Shown here: positions 1 to 11,058 of the stretch, in pieces
How the letters are laid out: each line of letters opens with the position of its first letter
Position numbering within the stretch: the first letter of the stretch is position 1
NCBI GenBank assembly: GCA_964057225.1
Contig: OZ059895.1
Coordinates: 8,432,001-8,496,000 of the forward strand
Source: Auanema rhodensis
Lineage: Eukaryota > Nematoda > Chromadorea > Rhabditida > Rhabditidae
Reading direction: 5' to 3'
DNA length: 64,000 nucleotides
The notes under the pieces: generated by a model
The model's input: only the letters and a program-made list of their open reading frames with translations
The model's database searches: none
Told to the model about the DNA's origin: nothing
Made by a program: the position numbers and the translations under genes

Positions 1-73
1 GGCTAAGCTCGAAGAACATAGAGATAGCACTGAAGCAGTCGTTTATAAACAAAGCTAGGTTAAACAAACATAC

Positions 74-483
74 GTGGACTTGATGGTAATGCAACGTTCT
101 TGCTCATCCTTTCTGGTATCGGTGAAGCGGGTCTCTCCAGCCTTAGCTCCGGCAATAATACCGGCCTTAGAGACTAAGGAATCGGTAAGAGTAGACTTGC
201 CGTGGTCAACATGAGCAATAACGGACATGTTACGGATGTTCTTTTTACGATCCATAAGATTACGGATTTCATCGATAGTGAAGTTAACCTACAGACACAA
301 ATAATTAAAACATTGAAGCAGATAATTAAAAAAATTTTGAATAATTTTTGTTTATAATATTGGCTAGTACTTACAACTCTTTTACTAAGGACTTACAAGA
401 AATCCGAAAAGAGCTAAAGTACTAAACAAATCACAGCCAATCAAACAAAAAATATCATAAAATAACTTAAAGAAACTCACCAT
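74..483 (-). CDS. eef-2: Translation elongation factor 2 (eEF2), 5' end only, runs off the window start
   Basis: eEF2 is the GTPase that drives ribosome translocation in the cytosol. Two coding exons are visible: 483..481, which holds only the initiator ATG and is followed by a GTGAGT donor, and 288..74, which begins GTTAAC and ends in a GTATG donor at 73. The joined N-terminus reads [18 protein letters not shown], the family's usual start. Next come the G1 P-loop [14 protein letters not shown] and the switch I segment [19 protein letters not shown], almost invariant in eukaryotic eEF2. The rest of the protein lies outside the window. A pyrimidine-rich TTTTCTAG ends 35 nt upstream of the ATG (518-519) and may be a cis or SL trans-splice acceptor. 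The gene is head-to-head with claspin. Identity is certain; only about 73 residues are present. Confidence 0.97.
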
Positions 484-833
484 TATTAAATGCTACACGC
501 TGCCCTAAGCAACTTCCCTAGAAAACAACTAGGAGGGACAACCGCACAGGAGAGGCGGCGTTGAAGAGTGAAGATAAAACGTTGATGGATTCTTGGTACA
601 CACGAACTGCATTGAAAGACACGGTGATACGCAGCGTATTACGGTACGCGGGAATTTGAAACTCTTTTTCTTTCTTAAGTTTTTTTAATTTTCCGATTTA
701 TTAATCGAACGGTTTGTAGTTTAATCAACTTGTAGTTCTTCATCTTTGAAAATCATCCTTGATATTATGACACAATTTAATATTTAAATTTAATTCTCGG
801 TTTTTTCTAGTTTTTGGGTTATTTACACTTATT
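484..833. promoter_or_regulatory. Divergent intergenic region between eEF2 and claspin
   Basis: These 350 bases separate two start codons pointing away from each other, so both promoters probably lie here. Splice-acceptor-like sites flank it: TTTTCTAG at about 518 on the minus strand for eEF2 and TTTTTTCTAG ending at 810 on the plus strand for claspin. A locally GC-richer block at about 535-660 is the likeliest core promoter zone. I see no clear TATA box. The assignment is inferred from gene orientation only. Confidence 0.5.
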
Positions 834-3650
834 ATGGAAAATAAAGAGGGAGATATAATTGTTGATTCTACTACATCAGATAATAGTTCAGCTTTGAGCG
901 AACTTTCAAACAGCAATGAATCTAAAGTAAATTGTATTTTTCTTCAATCAAACTTGTAATTTTTGAATATTTTAAGAAGGAGTTAAGAGCAAAAAGATTA
1001 TTGGAACGCTTACGTTTATCTGGATTAGATGTTCCTAAGATCAATAGTGGAAATACAGAAATAGATCTTTCTCAGACGACGGTATCTTTATAAAAACATT
1101 ATTCACTTACGCTTTATTCTGTAAAGGATGATGATAGTTTGTGGTTGCAACAAAGATTCCCGACCTTAGCGAGTAAAAAAAAATGTGGAAAAGTAGAGTA
1201 TGTGAAAAATTGCTTTTAAAAAGTAAATATCATCTTTCTAGATCGGCTGTGGTTCCTGGAAGTCTGTGAACTCGTATTATAGTTTAAATGATAAATGTTT
1301 TTCAGAAGTTCCTTCTAAATTGGTTAAGATTTCTCTTAGAAATAGTCTTAGAGCTAAAACTAGAGCCATGTTAGAACGGCGACGTGAATTATATAATGAA
1401 GATAACCAAGATATTTTTGATGTAGAAGAAGATGAAGAGCCCGAGTATGAAGAAAGGTTGTCATTTAGATGTTTTGTATTTTTTAAACTGTTTATCTTTA
1501 GAAAGAAGAAAAAAGTAGTAAAACCTGTTACAGAATCGGATGAAGAAAATGACGATGATTGGGGTTTGTTTAATTAGCTTCTACTGTAATTATATATATA
1601 TATATATGCCTATTTTTAGTCGAAGATGAGTCAGGGTCTGAAGAAGGAAGTGAAGATGATGAAGCTGAAGATGAAGCAATGACTGATAATGAGGAATGTG
1701 AGAATGTAGATGATAAGCTCAAAAAGAAAACGAGTGACGAAGACAAAGTTCCTGAAAATATGGAAATTGAAGACAAAGAATTAGAAAACTGCAGCCAACA
1801 GAATGAGGATGAACTAACAGACGAGGTCACTTATTGTGTGTTATTTTTTTAAATATTTGATTTAAGATATCTATTTCTGATAGTACGGTGTTTCCCACTA
1901 GTTTGTCTCAATGGTTCAACGATGATAACAAGTTCAGTGTTTAGTCAGTATTCATAATAAAATATCCATTTTCAGTGAAAAAAATGAGTTGATTACGCCA
2001 GTTTTGTCAAGTTGGTTTTTTTTAAAAATTCGGTCATTTCTATTTTTTAACAGGGGAAATGAAGAAAAAAGACCCCGGACCAATAGAGTTAGCTGATGAT
2101 GAGTTATTAAATCTCTGTTCTGGGCGATTTGAAAGTCAAGCGGTGGATGAGTCAGATGATGCTATTAGGTAAATTAGATAATGAAATTTCGACTGCATAC
2201 AGAAGTTTAGTGATGAAGAAGATGTTATTATAAAGAAGAAATCAAAAACTATTAGTAGTCAGGGTGATTCTAAATTTGATTCTCAGATAAGTGCAGGTGG
2301 TGCGATTGTAGATGTATGTTTTGAGTTTTGTTTTAATTTGCTACTACGATGATTCAGAATGAAGAAGCATCATCGCAGCTTTTAGGTGATGTATTAGATA
2401 ATGTAGATGAATTAAATAATACTAAACGGGTTGTTGTTGAATCGGATGTTGAGTCTGACGATGAAGATGTTGTGAAATCAAAGAAGGCCAACAGTTAGTT
2501 TTTTTCATGTTCTATAATTGATATTGCTTTCAGAGGGTTCGAAAAATATATCCAGCTCCATGAACATGGATCCTGTTAAAGATAACGAAGATGCAGACGA
2601 GGAAGAGGAGGAAATAGAAGACGAGGATGACGATGAGGATGACGATAAAAACTCCGGAGCAGGTTCAGAAGATGATGAATTAGCTGAATACAATCGCTTT
2701 TTAAAAGCAGATCACAAGAGGAAGTCAGAATTAAAGTAGTATATCTGTTATTCTGCTTTTTTTGTTTCAGATTGAAAAAAGACAATTTCTTTGATGATGA
2801 AGCTTCTTTATCTGGCGATGATGTTGGAAGTGACCCTGAAGAAGAGGAAGAAAACGACGAGTATGAAATGGAAGAAGGTCTTTAAAAATTGTTTTTATTT
2901 CATGAAGGTTTATGTAATGTTTAGGAGATAATGATGATCTCCCTGACGCGAAAACAATCCAACTTCAAAATCATAAACATTTAATGAAACAAGAGCTTCA
3001 GAAAGAGCATCGCGCTATTGTTCGTTTACAAGAAAGGTATGATGAGCTCGTTTTTCTTATACTGACCAAACGTGTTTAAGACTTTTGGCTGATGGTGATT
3101 TGGGGGGAATAGAAACTAATCGTACTTTCCGTGTGAGATTAAGAGATGAAGCCGATGCTATTGAAGATGTTGATATGCTCGCTGATAAGGTTGATGAAGA
3201 CATTGAAAATGATGAGGATATATTGCTTGGTACTGAAGCGTTAAAAATGAAGTTGGAATTGGTAACCATTAAACTTTAATTAATTCATCTATTCATTTCT
3301 TCTAGGAACAAGCAGTCTCTCTGAACACTGAGAGAGAAATTTCAGTTGAAGAAGATGCCTTGGAATCTGCAGGATTAGCTGCTCTAACTGCATCTGCGTC
3401 TTTCGTAACAGTTAAGAAAAGTGTTCCTTCTCTTCTCAATAAAGCACCTTTAGCTGCTTTATTCAAAGAAACGACAGGTATTTCTCGCGAAATTAGAACT
3501 TCTTAACTTCTATTATTAGGATCGGTAGCTGTAAAGCAATTATACACATCTAATGTGGGTACTGCAGCAACTAAACGGGTAATTCCAGCTGAAACCGCAC
3601 CGACAGCTAAACGTAAAAAAGCCATTTTGCTTGATGTTTTAACTGAATGA
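834..3650 (+). CDS. clsp-1: Claspin-like replication checkpoint adaptor
   Basis: Claspin travels with the replication fork and links ATR/TopBP1 to CHK1 activation. I read 17 exons: 834-926, 977-1081, 1127-1192, 1242-1456, 1502-1563, 1620-1825, 1867-1931, 1976-2010, 2054-2168, 2211-2313, 2358-2493, 2534-2735, 2771-2877, 2925-3036, 3081-3261, 3306-3477 and 3520-3650, giving 701 aa with a TGA stop. The protein is highly acidic in its first two thirds. Family signatures are ELLNLCSGRF (exon 9), then the conserved block FFDDEASLSGDDVGSD followed by QERLLADGDLGG (exons 13-15), which match the C-terminal core of animal claspins. Human claspin is about twice as long, so this is a short form. The CHK1-binding phospho-repeats were not recognised. 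Introns are 35-56 nt. The next gene (mL54) starts 178 nt downstream on the same strand. Confidence 0.88.
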
Positions 3651-3804
3651 TTTCTGTACTATTCAAGATATACATGCATTGCTATGAACTAACTCAACTT
3701 TTGTGACTACATGTAAATATGAAGATTTAAGAGCGGTTTTATATTTTTGTTCTATACTTATAAGTTTTTTCTTATATATGTATATCTTAACTAGCAAATT
3801 GTTA

Positions 3805-3828
3805 AATAAAACATACTTATATATACAG
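3805..3828 (+). promoter_or_regulatory. Poly(A) signal of claspin next to the splice acceptor of the mL54 gene
   Basis: AATAAA lies at 3805-3810 and an AG acceptor ends at 3828, directly before the ATG of the next gene. A poly(A) signal followed closely by a trans-splice-like acceptor is the layout seen at operon gene junctions in nematodes. This is inference from position; no transcript data are available. Confidence 0.45.
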
Positions 3829-4396
3829 ATGCTGCGCATAATCTCAGGGCCTCTTCGATCAGCGGTTTTATATACTTGTGAGAATATTTTTCTTTTGAAA
3901 ATTAATATTTCTTTCTGTTTTAAGCTACAAGAAGTTTTGCCGCACCTGTTGCCTCAAAGGTAGTTGGTGGAAAGGTTGATAAGAGTTTTGTATCAGATGA
4001 GGCAGAGAAATTAGCTACTCATGCTTGTATGAATTTTTATGTTCAAGGTATTAAGTTTTTTTTCTTTCTTGTTAATGTCTAAATTTAGGAGAAGAGCCTG
4101 GTCCCAAATTAAAGCCAGATTCAGAATATCCTGAATGGTTATTTAAACTAGATTTAAATCCCCCAAAAGAATTAGAAGATTTGGACCAAGAAAAGGTTAA
4201 TTTCTTATCATTCAAAAAATATCATATCTATCTAGGATGGCTGGGCATATTGGCGAGCATTACGAAAGAGGCAAATTTCTCAAAATAGGAGATTAGCGAA
4301 ACTGAAATTAAGGTAAACATATCGAATAATATTCACGCAATCAATATTTTTAGATTCCTTGCTTTGCAAAATGGGAAAACAGGAAAGAGTACATAA
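3829..4396 (+). CDS. mrpl-54: Mitochondrial large-subunit ribosomal protein mL54
   Basis: A structural protein of the mitochondrial ribosome large subunit. Five exons: 3829-3877, 3925-4047, 4089-4195, 4236-4312 and 4354-4396, giving 132 aa (human protein 138 aa). The N-terminus is a likely mitochondrial targeting peptide, basic and hydroxylated with no acidic residue ([20 protein letters not shown]). The conserved core contains [20 protein letters not shown] followed by an acidic LEDLD and a basic tail with [10 protein letters not shown] and [11 protein letters not shown], matching the human mL54 core. The start follows an ACAG acceptor with no spacer, so the mRNA 5' end is probably made by trans-splicing. 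It sits 178 nt after claspin on the same strand, as in an operon. Exon 1 ends at the TT|GTGAGA donor because this is the only join that keeps the frame. Confidence 0.9.
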
Positions 4397-4561
4397 TTGT
4401 AGATTTGTAATAGATTTAGTTCTTTGTTATTGTTTTTACATTTTAGTCATGGAATGCATACAGTTTATTGAAAGACTTTGAACACTATGCAAGGTGATAA
4501 ATATTCAACAATTTAAATATTTAAATAATATAAATAAAATATAGAGGAATACAAATTAAAA
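4397..4561. other. Short convergent 3' intergenic region
   Basis: Only 165 AT-rich bases separate the stop of mL54 (+) from the stop of the cathepsin gene (-). AATAAA at 4533-4538 on the plus strand may serve mL54. Nothing else was seen. Confidence 0.5.
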
Positions 4562-6653
4562 TTATAATGCCGTTTCATATTCTAACCCATATTTCTCCAT
4601 TGAATCTGTATTTATCTTGAATGCTCCTAAATTATTTTATGTTTCGAAATCATGCTTGAACATTTGAAATATTACCTCCATCACCCCAGTGACTTCCAAA
4701 ACTATTGATTGCAATCCAGAAATGGGAACCATCATCTTCATAACCCCATCCAATTAAACGAACAACATGCCAATATATAATTCTATCACTGAAATCCTCA
4801 TTAGGGAAGGGCCGGAAGACACCTATAAAGAGATATTCAATTTAAAACTTCTTCTGAACAGTACCAGAGGCATAATTTAAGAATTCTTCTGGCACGGGAA
4901 AAGCCATGGTAGTTGGTCCAAACATTGAGATTTCCTTCATAATAAGAGTTCGGATCTGAACTTTTATACTAGATACTATATATTAAATATGCTTACCTCT
5001 GTTAGATTCAAGGGAGTTGAAGCAGTAGAGTTAAAGTGACCAATAATGGTGGGGACTTTGTCACGTACAGATCCATCAGCACTAATTGTCATACTTCGAG
5101 GATAAAGGGAATAGGCAAAAGAAGCTTCAAAATTCAAAATAATATGATATTAATTGATGTACGAACCATAATGTTTGTCCTCATCATAAGTATTTTGATA
5201 GTATATATTCTGACACCGTCTCACGCATGTTCTCTTTTGCTCAGCATCAAAGAAGGTAGCAGGTGAGCATGGTACTCCACAACTACGATCGAAAGAATAT
5301 GGACGGCAGCCATCTCTTCCTCCTTTAATTAATCATTTTGAATATAACTGTGCTTTTTATGTGTTGTATAAACAAATCAGCTGTAATTTTAAAATATGAA
5401 ATCTTTGTGATAAGTACTTATCTGCATTCTAGTGATTGCAAGATAAGCATAAATATATAATCTTTTTGATTGGTAATCAAATTTTATAATGTGTTTAGCA
5501 TTATTTTTAGAGTAGACAAAGAAAAAGCACCCAGATAAGAGTGGGGCAAGAAATTGCTTCAACAGGTCTATGTCAATTAAGAGTAAAGCTGTCAATAATT
5601 TCTTCACACCAAACGGGGGAGAGAGATTCTCCACAGTATAGTAAATATAATAAAAACCTTCATCTAGAACAATGTTGTAGATTTGGAATTTTTTAGTGAG
5701 ATTAGAACGGGATATTTCAGTTATATCAAAAAATCTACGAGTTACCAGTGACTAATCCTTCATTAACCCAGTATGTTAATGCTTTCAATGGATCTCCACC
5801 ATAGCAATTTCCACAGACTGAGCAGCAACCGAGTACATCTTCTTCAGAAAATAGAGAGCGATGGGTTCCGTTTGAGTGAATACAAGCTCGGTCAGCTGCA
5901 ACTCCTACAGCGGCTACTGCCTATATCGTAATCATACAATGAAAATTTTAATAACACAGCATACAAAACAACTTCCGCATCCTCCTTGATTAGGAACATT
6001 TGAAATTGATGGACAATGTGGCCATTTAACTCGAGAATCGAAAGATTTTGGTACATCGGCATCAGGGTAATCAGCTAATTGTCTGTAAAACTATTATGAT
6101 ACAACAAATACTAAATTGAGCATGAGAAAATGGTTTGCTGTTTGACAATAAACAAATAATATTCTCGTTAAGGAGCAAAATACATCATCATACTTATTAA
6201 ACTTACTTAAGATGTTGTTTCATAGATTCAGAATTGAAGAATTTCGTGATTTCATCAAAATATTCTTGAACTGCAGTTGCATTGCGTGTATATTGGAATC
6301 CATATGACTTCTTCTTGATTCCAAATTTGTTGTATTTCGCCTGAAAAAAAATTATAATTGGAATTTGAATTAATTCAAACCTTCCAGGTAACGTTGGGAG
6401 AATCATTAATTTGTTTAACAAGCTTTCTGGTGTAGTCATTATTCTCTCTTGTTTCAGTTTCTGCTTGTATGGATTGAATATAAAGATATACGGCTGCACC
6501 AATAATCAGCACTCCTTAATATAAATATAAAAATATTTTTAATTAAAATGTCAAACCTATGAATCCAAGTACGGTAACAACTCCTATCAAACATCTTGTA
6601 CGTCGTCTTTGTCTTTGGTGATGTTCAAATGAGGGACGACGTTCTTTCATCAT
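4562..6653 (-). CDS. Membrane-anchored cathepsin B-like cysteine protease (C1A family)
   Basis: Ten exons: 6653..6557, 6514..6381, 6340..6207, 6082..5965, 5920..5746, 5322..5167, 5124..4997, 4955..4865, 4822..4676 and 4626..4562, giving 414 aa. A basic N-terminus (ERRPSFEHHQRQRRRTR) precedes one transmembrane helix at about residues 23-46, so a type II membrane or signal-anchor topology is likely. The papain domain has the active-site segment NQGGCGSCFAVAA, the cathepsin B-type CCSVCGNCYGGDP, the catalytic His in YWHVVRLIGWG and the catalytic Asn in AINSFGSHWG. The full catalytic set is present, so activity is plausible. Trp after the catalytic Cys and in the NSWG motif are both Phe. The occluding-loop region (RPYSFDRSCGVPCSP) lacks the His-His pair that gives cathepsin B its carboxydipeptidase activity. 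Intron 5 (423 nt) is unusually long. A TTTAG acceptor ends 2 nt before the ATG; an upstream in-frame ATG across a possible 33-nt intron is an alternative start. Confidence 0.88.
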
Positions 6654-9600
6654 GTCTAAATGCAAAAAAATATCAATAAGTGATCTACATTGCATGTGGG
6701 TTCGGAATCGGAAACATAATTTAACATGGAGGAACTGTTATTTACAAATTAATTTTCGTAACACTTGAGTAGAGAATACTCAATGCACATATAAGATCGC
6801 ATGAAAGAACGAGCACAAGCCGGTGGGACGAAGTGAGTGGTGATTCAGAGGTAGGGCTTTCCTTTTGTTTCCTTCTCCTCCTTCTTTCTTGCAGAAACTG
6901 GCTCGATGCCTTCTGGGAAACGAGAGAGCAAGAAACTCAGCAATGGGGAGGGAGAAGCAGAAAATGGCTATTTGCCGGACTACCGAGCTGAGGGACGATG
7001 ATCGCATTTTTGAAGAAAGGAGAAGCAAGATGAGAGAAGAAGAAAACGTTTTCTGACATTTTAGGAAGATACGGGCAACTAGAAGACGGCTGGAGGTCTG
7101 ACAGAACGAGCAAATAAAGTCCAGATATCGATAAATCAGGAGATTTGAGTTGGAGAGCAGCTGCCCAACTTTAGCTTCTGTATGATGGGTGTGCGAGGAG
7201 AAAGCCGTTTGGATTGTCAATATTTCGCGGATGCTATTTCTGCTCATTTAATGACAGATTTCAAATGTATTTCTTCACATTTAATAGGCAACTAGCTGAT
7301 CAACAAGGAGAAACAAGATTCGGACACGATCAGGCTAGAGGATCAAAGTGACATCAGTGGTCAGTCAACTAACCGGATCGTCTGGATTCAGTGAGAAGGT
7401 GAGAAGTCGAACTGAAGCAGTATGAATGAAAACTGAGGAAGAGATGGAAAACAGAAACGAATATATAACTCAAGTATATATTGAAAGATCAATGAAGATT
7501 GATCACCGTATATATTCTCGTGTCTCTATGAACAAACGAACTTCATCTTCAATCAACACCCACTTTTCAATCATCATCACGAGTGAAGAGCATCGTATCA
7601 CCTCAATTTTCATGAATGACTTTGAAAACTAACTAAAAGGTCAAGTTTTGTTTCTTTTCTTTATTCATTTAGTGAGATTACAATTTTTTTAGTTTTATAT
7701 AAAAAATGTATTTTATTTTGTCTCTTGCAGCTTTGTATAAGAAATAAACTTTTTTTTTCCAATTTTGATGTATGCCAAAGATAAGTTGCCGAATTTATGA
7801 AAGTAGTCGAATATCTCATACATCAGTTTAATGGTAATTCACAGAATATTGTCACATAAACATCATATGTAGATATTGGCAAAAGACAAAAAAATCTAGA
7901 TAGCGCGGCTTTTTCAACAAAATACAGCATGAACATTTCGAAAAAAAACAGAAAAGATAATATATTTTACAATATAAAAGTTATTATTATAGTACATATG
8001 AGATGCGTTTTTAATTTATAGATCACAGCTTTTAAGACATGTAGTTCTCAAATGATTTAAATGCAGAAAATGACGTAATTTAAACTAAGAATTTAGAATG
8101 AAGCAATGAATAAGATCGACGACGTGTGAGCACAATTCTCGAAAAAGAAAACGGAAGTTGAAAAGTCGTTGTAATCTTAATTTCTATTTCTCATTGGGAA
8201 TCGGCTATTAATAGTAAATATTATAATTATAAAATAAAGAATAAAGAAAAACAAAGAAATGAAAACTTACAAAAATAAAAATTATCAAATAGCTAGATTT
8301 TTAAGTTTTAATGATGAATTTGCCACAGGTTCAAAATTGGCTTTTAGAAAATAAATTTCAATACTATCTTCGAATAGGCTGGTAGAAACGAGTGGCGGCG
8401 AGCACTCGAGAGAAAAACAGACTAATACGAAGAGAAAGCAAGACTCTGTAAGCTTGAAGGAAAATGAGAAATTCAAATAGAACAGTGTATTAGTTCATTT
8501 AGTAGCCATACTAAGAGAATTGAAGAAAGCACGCCACTAAAGAGAAACCGTGTGCAAGACTTGTATCAAAAGGTCTTCTTGGATTCGAAAGCGCAGCTGT
8601 TTGTCATTGGCCAAGCCCATAACATTGCTCATATTACCTACACAATTGTATTTTCACACCGTTTGAATCAATTTGAATACTATTTTTTTTAATATTTTTT
8701 TTTAAACCAGTATTTATGTTTCAAAAAACAATGAAAAAATGCTCTATAAACACAACCACTTAAGCAAATCTTGTGGGACGATCGTATTGAACTTTTCACA
8801 TTCTCTTCTATGTTCTGCCAGTTCATTTTGTGAAATGATGTTCGGATTTCAACAGATAGTCTATTATCTTTTTCATTATTCATCAAAATGGCGAAAAGGT
8901 GTTAACTGTCCATCTTTGGCTGGACAAGCAATGAATAGGCGTCAACAATTTCTGGACCGGAAACCGGATCCTTCATCCTAGTCTAGACATCTCTCTCAGT
9001 CACTATTGTAGAACAACCAAAAAAAACGTTTCTGATGTGCAATTGAAGAAGCTAAAAAATTATTTTCGAAAAAGGGATAGGAAATTAGACTTAGATGAGG
9101 TAAATTCATAGAAATTCGAATATAACAGAAAAATAATAAAAAATGGGTACTTATTCACTAAATAGTGGTTAGTACCTATGCTCTCGTTTTGTGCACCTTA
9201 ATTATTGACAACACAAAAGAGCTGACAACCTATCGACTTTCTATGTACGCTGTAAGCTGTTGCGACCAAGTCAAATAAGGACTTATAGTTGAAAAGCCAG
9301 ATCACAAACTATTCTACCAGGAAAGGAAATAAGAAAGTTTCCAATTTGTTTCCATTTCATTATGTTTTGTAAATAGAATATGTCCGAAATGTAAGCGAGA
9401 AAACGTGAATGAACTCAAGAATGAAACTTACTTAAAGGTTCACTTGCAGCATCTTGCCGCCTGTTTCTCATGTCGTTCAAATCCTAACTCCCGAAGGTGG
9501 CAATGTCTTCGTAGGATGGTTATTTACCGTCTACAAGGATAAACTCATTACTATTCTGAGAAAATGTGTTAAAGTAATAGTAAAAATCAATTTCATAGAA

Positions 9601-9802
9601 AACTGTAAGCAGTCAGCGAAAAATGCGTCCCAGCAACTGTGTAAATAAAGGTCATGATAGGTAATCGATGGCTGTTGACTGTGGAAAAAAATCATTTTTA
9701 TAAAAAGAGTTTAATTAAAAATATTCAAATCACAGCATGAAGAACATATTTACAAAATAAAAAATAGTTCATGAAAAGAGCAAAAGCATACGGTCCATAC
9801 CA
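6654..9802. other. 3.1 kb intergenic region, no supported gene
   Basis: This lies between the 5' end of the cathepsin gene and the 3' end of CHMP6. It is locally GC-richer at about 6780-7420 and again at 8380-8980, where several overlapping short open frames occur on both strands. None has a recognisable domain, a consistent splice pattern or a family match, and their lengths are within what AT-rich DNA gives by chance. The segment just upstream of 6653 probably holds the protease promoter. Confidence 0.5.
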
Positions 9803-10701
9803 CTAAGCCTCGAGCGCTACACGTTCTTTTTTAGGATTCTCTTTCTCTTTCTCTTTTTCTGAAACATATATTATAATTCAGAAAACTGTTTAGAGCGTTA
9901 CTACCTTTTTCACTAGCTGGCAAGATAGACTGGCCTGGCTCAGGTAGCGCTTCACCCATTTCTGACGCAAGAAGTTCGTCAAGTTCCTTCTCAACTTCTT
10001 CAACATCAACGGATCCTAGCTGTCCAGAAATAAGCTCATTTATTTCCTTAAACAGAAAAGTTCAGATTAAAATGATTATGTATGAATCAACCTGTTGATA
10101 TTCTACAGCTTCTTTAGTCTCATCCATCATTTTTTCTATTTCATCAATATCAAATAACTAAATTTAAGAGAATAATTTTAATTTATCATCAAATATTCAC
10201 CGTGTTAAGTTTCTTCAGAGCATCATTTCCTTGTTTCAAGCAGTCTACAACTTGTTTTTGAACTTGAGCAAATTCAATATCAGTAACCTGAGTTCATAAA
10301 AAAACAAATAAATATATATATTAAGAACTTGAACCATTTTTTCAATTTGATCAAGCTGCTTCACAGTTTGATCTATAACTTTTTCCTGATATTTTTTCTT
10401 TTTCAACAAAAGCAATGCTTTACTGAAATATATATTTGAATGATAACTCAAATAAAAATAGTCTAACTCTTTTCTCCCTTCTGAAATTAATTTTTTGGCG
10501 CATTCCCTTTCTTTTTCTAAGCATTTTTCCTTCCTCTTAATGAATTGCTTGATTTTATCCCGTTGTGTCTTCAATTGCTAAAAGCATTAGTAGCTATGAA
10601 AAAATTTGGTTCGAAAAACAAACCAATACAGCCTGATCGTGCTCAGTTATATCACAATTTTTAATAGGAGCGTTGCTCTTTTTAGAGAAAACACCTCCCA
10701 T
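9803..10701 (-). CDS. chmp-6: Charged multivesicular body protein 6 (ESCRT-III, VPS20)
   Basis: CHMP6/Vps20 nucleates ESCRT-III filaments on endosomes by linking ESCRT-II to Snf7/CHMP4. Seven exons: 10701..10624, 10577..10468, 10422..10329, 10287..10201, 10157..10092, 10046..9905 and 9858..9803, giving 210 aa (human 201). The N-terminus MGGVFSKKSN fits N-myristoylation at Gly2, as in CHMP6. The helical core includes LQLKTQRDKIKQF, ALLLLKKKKYQEKVIDQT and IEFAQVQKQV. The C-terminal acidic helix FDIDEIEKMMDETKEAVEYQ and the DELLASEMGEALPEP tail match the autoinhibitory and MIT-interacting region of CHMP6. It starts 357 nt after the TAF1 stop on the same strand, and a CTTTAG acceptor ends 4 nt before the ATG, so co-transcription with TAF1 and trans-splicing are plausible. 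Confidence 0.94.
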
Positions 10702-11058
10702 GATTCTAAAGAATTTGAAAATGAATGAATCTGGTGAACTGATTTAAGGTAAGATGTGACTGATAGAAACAGAAAGAACGAAGAAAAATGAAATTATGTT
10801 TATGATTTTTTTTAGAAGAAACATATTCAAAAACATGCAAGTATTAATAAATAAATATATCTAAACATAGGTTGAACAAGTATCAGACATTAGAATGTAT
10901 TGACACAAGTTTCATATATGAAATTTTCACAGTAGGTTTATCACGATCATCATCTAAGGCAACATATGAGAGGCAAAATAACTAAAAAAAATGAGAACAA
11001 TCAATTATGATTCAAGTGTAGCAGGGCTATGCTAGAATTAATAAGGAAACAAAAGAGA
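10702..11058. other. TAF1-CHMP6 intergenic region
   Basis: 357 AT-rich bases between two same-strand genes. It ends in an acceptor-like TTCTTTAG at 10706-10713 (minus strand). I see no clear independent promoter, which fits, but does not prove, an operon. Confidence 0.4.

Noticed and set aside
1570-3269. Ser-rich minus-strand open frames over the claspin gene
   Set aside because: They are antisense shadows of acidic Asp/Glu codons in claspin exons.
6653-6700. Upstream ATG that would extend the cathepsin gene by three residues through a 33-nt intron
   Set aside because: Possible, but the intron would be shorter than any other in the gene, and the TTTAG before the ATG fits the trans-splice pattern of the other genes.
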